From Melioribacteraceae bacterium (GTDB lineage: Bacteria; Bacteroidota; Ignavibacteria; Ignavibacteriales; Melioribacteraceae), in the NCBI GenBank assembly GCA_019638015.1, contig JAHBUP010000001.1, forward strand, positions 1,082,424-1,146,423: a DNA stretch of 64,000 bases, written 5' to 3'. Positions within the stretch are counted from its first letter, which is position 1. Each line of letters starts with the position of its first letter. The translations under genes were made by a program, and so were the position numbers. The notes beneath the pieces are model-generated. The model ran no database searches. It had not been told where the DNA came from and worked only from the letters and a program-made list of their open reading frames with translations. This document shows, in pieces, positions 61,477 through 64,000 of the stretch.

Positions 61477-61605
61477 TTTATCCTCTTTTTTCGTTCGAAA
61501 CACAATGTAATCGATTATGGTTCCTGATAATTAGTGAGATGAACTATTTTACTAATGAAATCATTTATAAATTGTATACAGTTAAATTAAAAATTTAGTG
61601 TTATA

Positions 61606-63126
61606 ATGATAAAACCAGAAAACCATCTATTCATGATTTTCGGTGCATCAGGCGATTTAACAAGACGAAAGCTTGTGCCCGCTCTCTACTCCCTCTATGT
61701 TCAAAAACTATTGCCAGAAAAATTTGCGCTGCTTGGGGTTTCAAGAAGTTCTTTTTCGGATCATGAATTTAGAGATAAAATGAGAGTATCATTAACCCAC
61801 TTTAAAGAGATTGATGATTTATCATTTATAGATAGTTTCCTTGAACTTCTATTCTATCAACCTATTGATTCGGAAAATGCCGATGATTTTGGCATTCTTA
61901 AAAAAAGAATTCAAGAATTGGATAAAGAAAAACAACTTAGTGGAAATATTATTTATTACTTGTCAACACCTCCAAATCTTTATTCGATTATCCCTAATAA
62001 TCTTGCTCAATATGGTCTCAACAAAAATGTAAATGGATGGAAAAGATTGATCATCGAAAAACCTTTTGGTTATGATTATGAATCAGCACTCAAACTCAAA
62101 AATGATTTAAAACAAAGTTGGGAGGAAGAACAGATTTTTAGGATAGATCACTATCTTGGAAAGGAAACGGTTCAAAACTTATTGGTTACCCGCTTTTCAA
62201 ATGGAATTTTTGAACCACTCTGGAATAGAAATTATATTCATCATATTGAAATTACATCCGCCGAAAGTATTGGTGTTGAAGACCGTGGCGGTTACTATGA
62301 TTCCTCAGGCGCTCTTCGAGATATGGTTCAGAATCATTTGCTTCAAGTTGTGGGACTCGTAGCGATGGAGCCACCATCATCTCTTGAACCAATTTCTATT
62401 AGAAATGAAATTCTTAAAGTATTTCAGTCATTTAGAGAAATAAAAGAGGAAGAGGTGAAACATTTCGCTATTCGAGGTCAATACATATCCTCAAAAATAA
62501 AAGGAGAAAGTGTATCGGGTTACCGTGAGGAAAAGGGAGTAGCTAGTAATTCAACAACAGAAACCTTTGCCGCGATTAAATTTTATATCGATAATTGGCG
62601 GTGGGGTGGAATTCCTTTTTATGTTAGAACAGGCAAGAGACTCCCGACCCGGGTTTCGGAAATTGTAATTCATTTTAAACAAACTCCCCATTTTCTTTTC
62701 AGCAAGGATAAATCTGTAAATTCATGCAATCAGTTGGTCATTAGAATTCAACCTGATGAAGGTATATTATTAAAATTTGGTATGAAAATTCCGGGTGCAG
62801 GTTTCGATGTTCATTCGGTGAATATGGATTTCCATTACTCAGATTTAACTACACATAGAATTCCATCGGCATATGAGCGGTTGATCTATGATTCAATGAG
62901 AGGGGATTCAACTCTTTTTTCACGAACTGATGAAGTACTGGCAGCTTGGAAGTTTTTACAACCGATTATTAATTCATGGAAGAATGACAAATCAATTCCG
63001 CTTTTTGGATATCCCGCAGGTAGTTGGGGACCAGAGCATGTCGATGATATGATTGATGGGGAAAATATGACTTGGCGTTACCCATGTAAAAATCTGTCGG
63101 ATGATGGAGTTTATTGTGAACTCTGA
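61606..63126 (+). CDS. zwf: Glucose-6-phosphate 1-dehydrogenase
   Basis: 506 residues, cytosolic; first step of the oxidative pentose phosphate pathway, making NADPH. The cofactor motif IFGASGDLTRRKLVPAL is at residues 10-26, EKPFGYDYESA is near 148, and the substrate site with catalytic His is RIDHYLGKET near 180. The C-terminal domain shows WGGIPFYVRTGKRLP. The final 11 bp overlap the next gene's start region. Pairing with pgl is a standard operon. Confidence 0.96.
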   Translation: MIKPENHLFMIFGASGDLTRRKLVPALYSLYVQKLLPEKFALLGVSRSSFSDHEFRDKMRVSLTHFKEIDDLSFIDSFLELLFYQPIDSENADDFGILKKRIQELDKEKQLSGNIIYYLSTPPNLYSIIPNNLAQYGLNKNVNGWKRLIIEKPFGYDYESALKLKNDLKQSWEEEQIFRIDHYLGKETVQNLLVTRFSNGIFEPLWNRNYIHHIEITSAESIGVEDRGGYYDSSGALRDMVQNHLLQVVGLVAMEPPSSLEPISIRNEILKVFQSFREIKEEEVKHFAIRGQYISSKIKGESVSGYREEKGVASNSTTETFAAIKFYIDNWRWGGIPFYVRTGKRLPTRVSEIVIHFKQTPHFLFSKDKSVNSCNQLVIRIQPDEGILLKFGMKIPGAGFDVHSVNMDFHYSDLTTHRIPSAYERLIYDSMRGDSTLFSRTDEVLAAWKFLQPIINSWKNDKSIPLFGYPAGSWGPEHVDDMIDGENMTWRYPCKNLSDDGVYCEL

Positions 63127-63856
63127 AATAGTAATAAAAGAAAGTATCAATGAACTGTCAGAATATATTGGTCAACTCGTGATCTCAGAGTTATCGTGCA
63201 AATCAAAATTGAATATTGCTCTTTCCGGCGGATCGACTCCGTTGTCGATGTTTGTTTATTTATCTGAAAATTTTTCATCTAAAATCGATTGGGAAAAGAT
63301 TAACTTTTTTTGGGTTGATGAGAGATGCGTCCCCCCAGATGATGATCAGAGTAATTATAAACTTGCTAATGATTTTCTATTCAAGAAAGTAAATGTACCG
63401 AGAGAAAATATCTTCCGAATTTTTGGGGAGAATGAACCTTATTACGAAGCTGAAAGATATTCTAATATTATAAAAGATAATGTGAGTTATAATGTTGATT
63501 CTTTTTCATTTGATATAGTGTTTCTTGGATTAGGGGAGGATGGACATACCGCATCTATTTTTCCTGAGCAGATTAGTATATTGAAATCAGAGGAAATTTG
63601 TGAAGTTGCCGAACATCCTATTTCAATGCAAAAAAGAATTACTCTAACCGGTAAATTGATTAATAACAGTAGGACGATACTTTTTCTTGTCACTGGCGTT
63701 TCAAAACAAAAAGTTGTTTCAGATATATTGTCCAAAACCGGTGATTATTCAAAATATCCAGCATCATACATTAATCCCAATATTGGAAAATTAATCTGGC
63801 TTATGGATAAACCGGCCTCTGCTGGGTTAGATGGCTTCAATTTAATTCAAGCTTAG
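63116..63856 (+). CDS. pgl: 6-phosphogluconolactonase
   Basis: 246 residues from the GTG at 63116, chosen because GGAG lies 6 bp upstream; an ATG at 63101 would add five residues and has no ribosome site. NagB/DevB-type fold: ALSGGSTPLSMF near 35, FFWVDERCVPPDDDQSNYKLA near 65 and LGLGEDGHTASIFPE near 145 form the active site. It hydrolyses 6-phosphogluconolactone made by the zwf product. Its start lies inside the end of zwf (11-bp overlap), so translation is coupled. Confidence 0.94.
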   Translation: MNSEIVIKESINELSEYIGQLVISELSCKSKLNIALSGGSTPLSMFVYLSENFSSKIDWEKINFFWVDERCVPPDDDQSNYKLANDFLFKKVNVPRENIFRIFGENEPYYEAERYSNIIKDNVSYNVDSFSFDIVFLGLGEDGHTASIFPEQISILKSEEICEVAEHPISMQKRITLTGKLINNSRTILFLVTGVSKQKVVSDILSKTGDYSKYPASYINPNIGKLIWLMDKPASAGLDGFNLIQA

Positions 63857-63988
63857 AGAACATTTGCTCTACGATAATTATCCCGTTTGCGGTCTTAAAA
63901 ATTGTAATTATCACCTGCTATCATGTTTTATTCTATTTTATTTCCCCAATGCTTTTTATAATTTAGAATCAAAATTATTAATTCATTC

Positions 63989-64000
63989 GAGGTAGTAATG
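63989..64000 (+). promoter_or_regulatory. Ribosome-binding site and start codon of a gene running off the window
   Basis: GAGG (63989-63992) lies 5 bp before an ATG whose last base is the final base of the window. The next gene of this region probably begins here; its product cannot be told. The 140 bp before it hold no other feature. Confidence 0.5.

Overview
The window comes from a low-GC bacterium of the Ignavibacteria/Bacteroidota-Chlorobi group. The evidence is three secreted proteins with type IX secretion (T9SS) C-terminal domains carrying the NYPNPFNPTTTIKYSIP signature, a FecR/ECF-sigma pair with DUF4974, a fused CcoN-CcoO oxidase subunit, a mitochondrial-type aconitase and S46 dipeptidyl-peptidases. 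Many starts have clear Shine-Dalgarno sequences, and TTG/GTG starts are frequent. I saw no tRNA, rRNA, CRISPR array or prophage.

Bases 1-18.7 kb are a carbohydrate-use region. It holds a fucose/arabinose isomerase-like enzyme (5' end cut by the window), a HAD phosphatase, a GH51 arabinofuranosidase, a polyol dehydrogenase, a Gfo/Idh/MocA oxidoreductase, an exported RraA-fold protein with an exported AGE-family epimerase, a TonB-dependent receptor followed by a secreted beta-helix protein, a minus-strand set of ECF sigma, FecR and two TonB-domain proteins, and a Tat-exported GH5 glycosidase. At 19.0-23.3 kb lies a compact sensory operon: a membrane-anchored sugar-type solute-binding protein, a histidine kinase and an NtrC-type regulator, with no permease. 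Imperfect sigma-54-like -24/-12 sequences stand before the RraA operon and the TonB receptor, so these may be its targets (inference).

Bases 23.3-31 kb hold two T9SS-secreted repeat proteins with near-identical 3' ends and palindromes, aconitase, and a RAYT (REP-associated tyrosine transposase) embedded in its own palindromes beside tex. Bases 31-47 kb carry housekeeping and peptide-use genes: tex, gmhA, an OPT transporter with a partner membrane protein, oligoendopeptidase F, a class V aminotransferase, a phosphohexomutase and two tandem S46 peptidases. A double zinc-ribbon protein with no ordinary start codon lies at about 42 kb.

Bases 46.8-51.4 kb hold DUF1289 and cobO, a divergent ATP-grasp ligase / C39-like peptidase pair, an isochorismatase-family hydrolase, a SixA-like phosphatase and an HD protein. 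Bases 51.5-59.9 kb are a complete cbb3 oxidase operon on the minus strand (ccoI-ccoS-ccoNO-ccoQ-ccoP-ccoG-ccoH and a CcdA/TauE-like protein). The window ends with an SDR, a nitroreductase and zwf-pgl. The physiology suggested is a polysaccharide- and peptide-degrading heterotroph able to respire at low oxygen.

The most unusual items are the permease-less binding-protein/kinase/regulator triad, palindromes inserted in frame into proteins, the hidden zinc-ribbon gene, an unexplained 62-nt structured element at 40.2 kb, the STN-TonB fusion in the sigma-factor locus, and the ATP-grasp/C39 pair.
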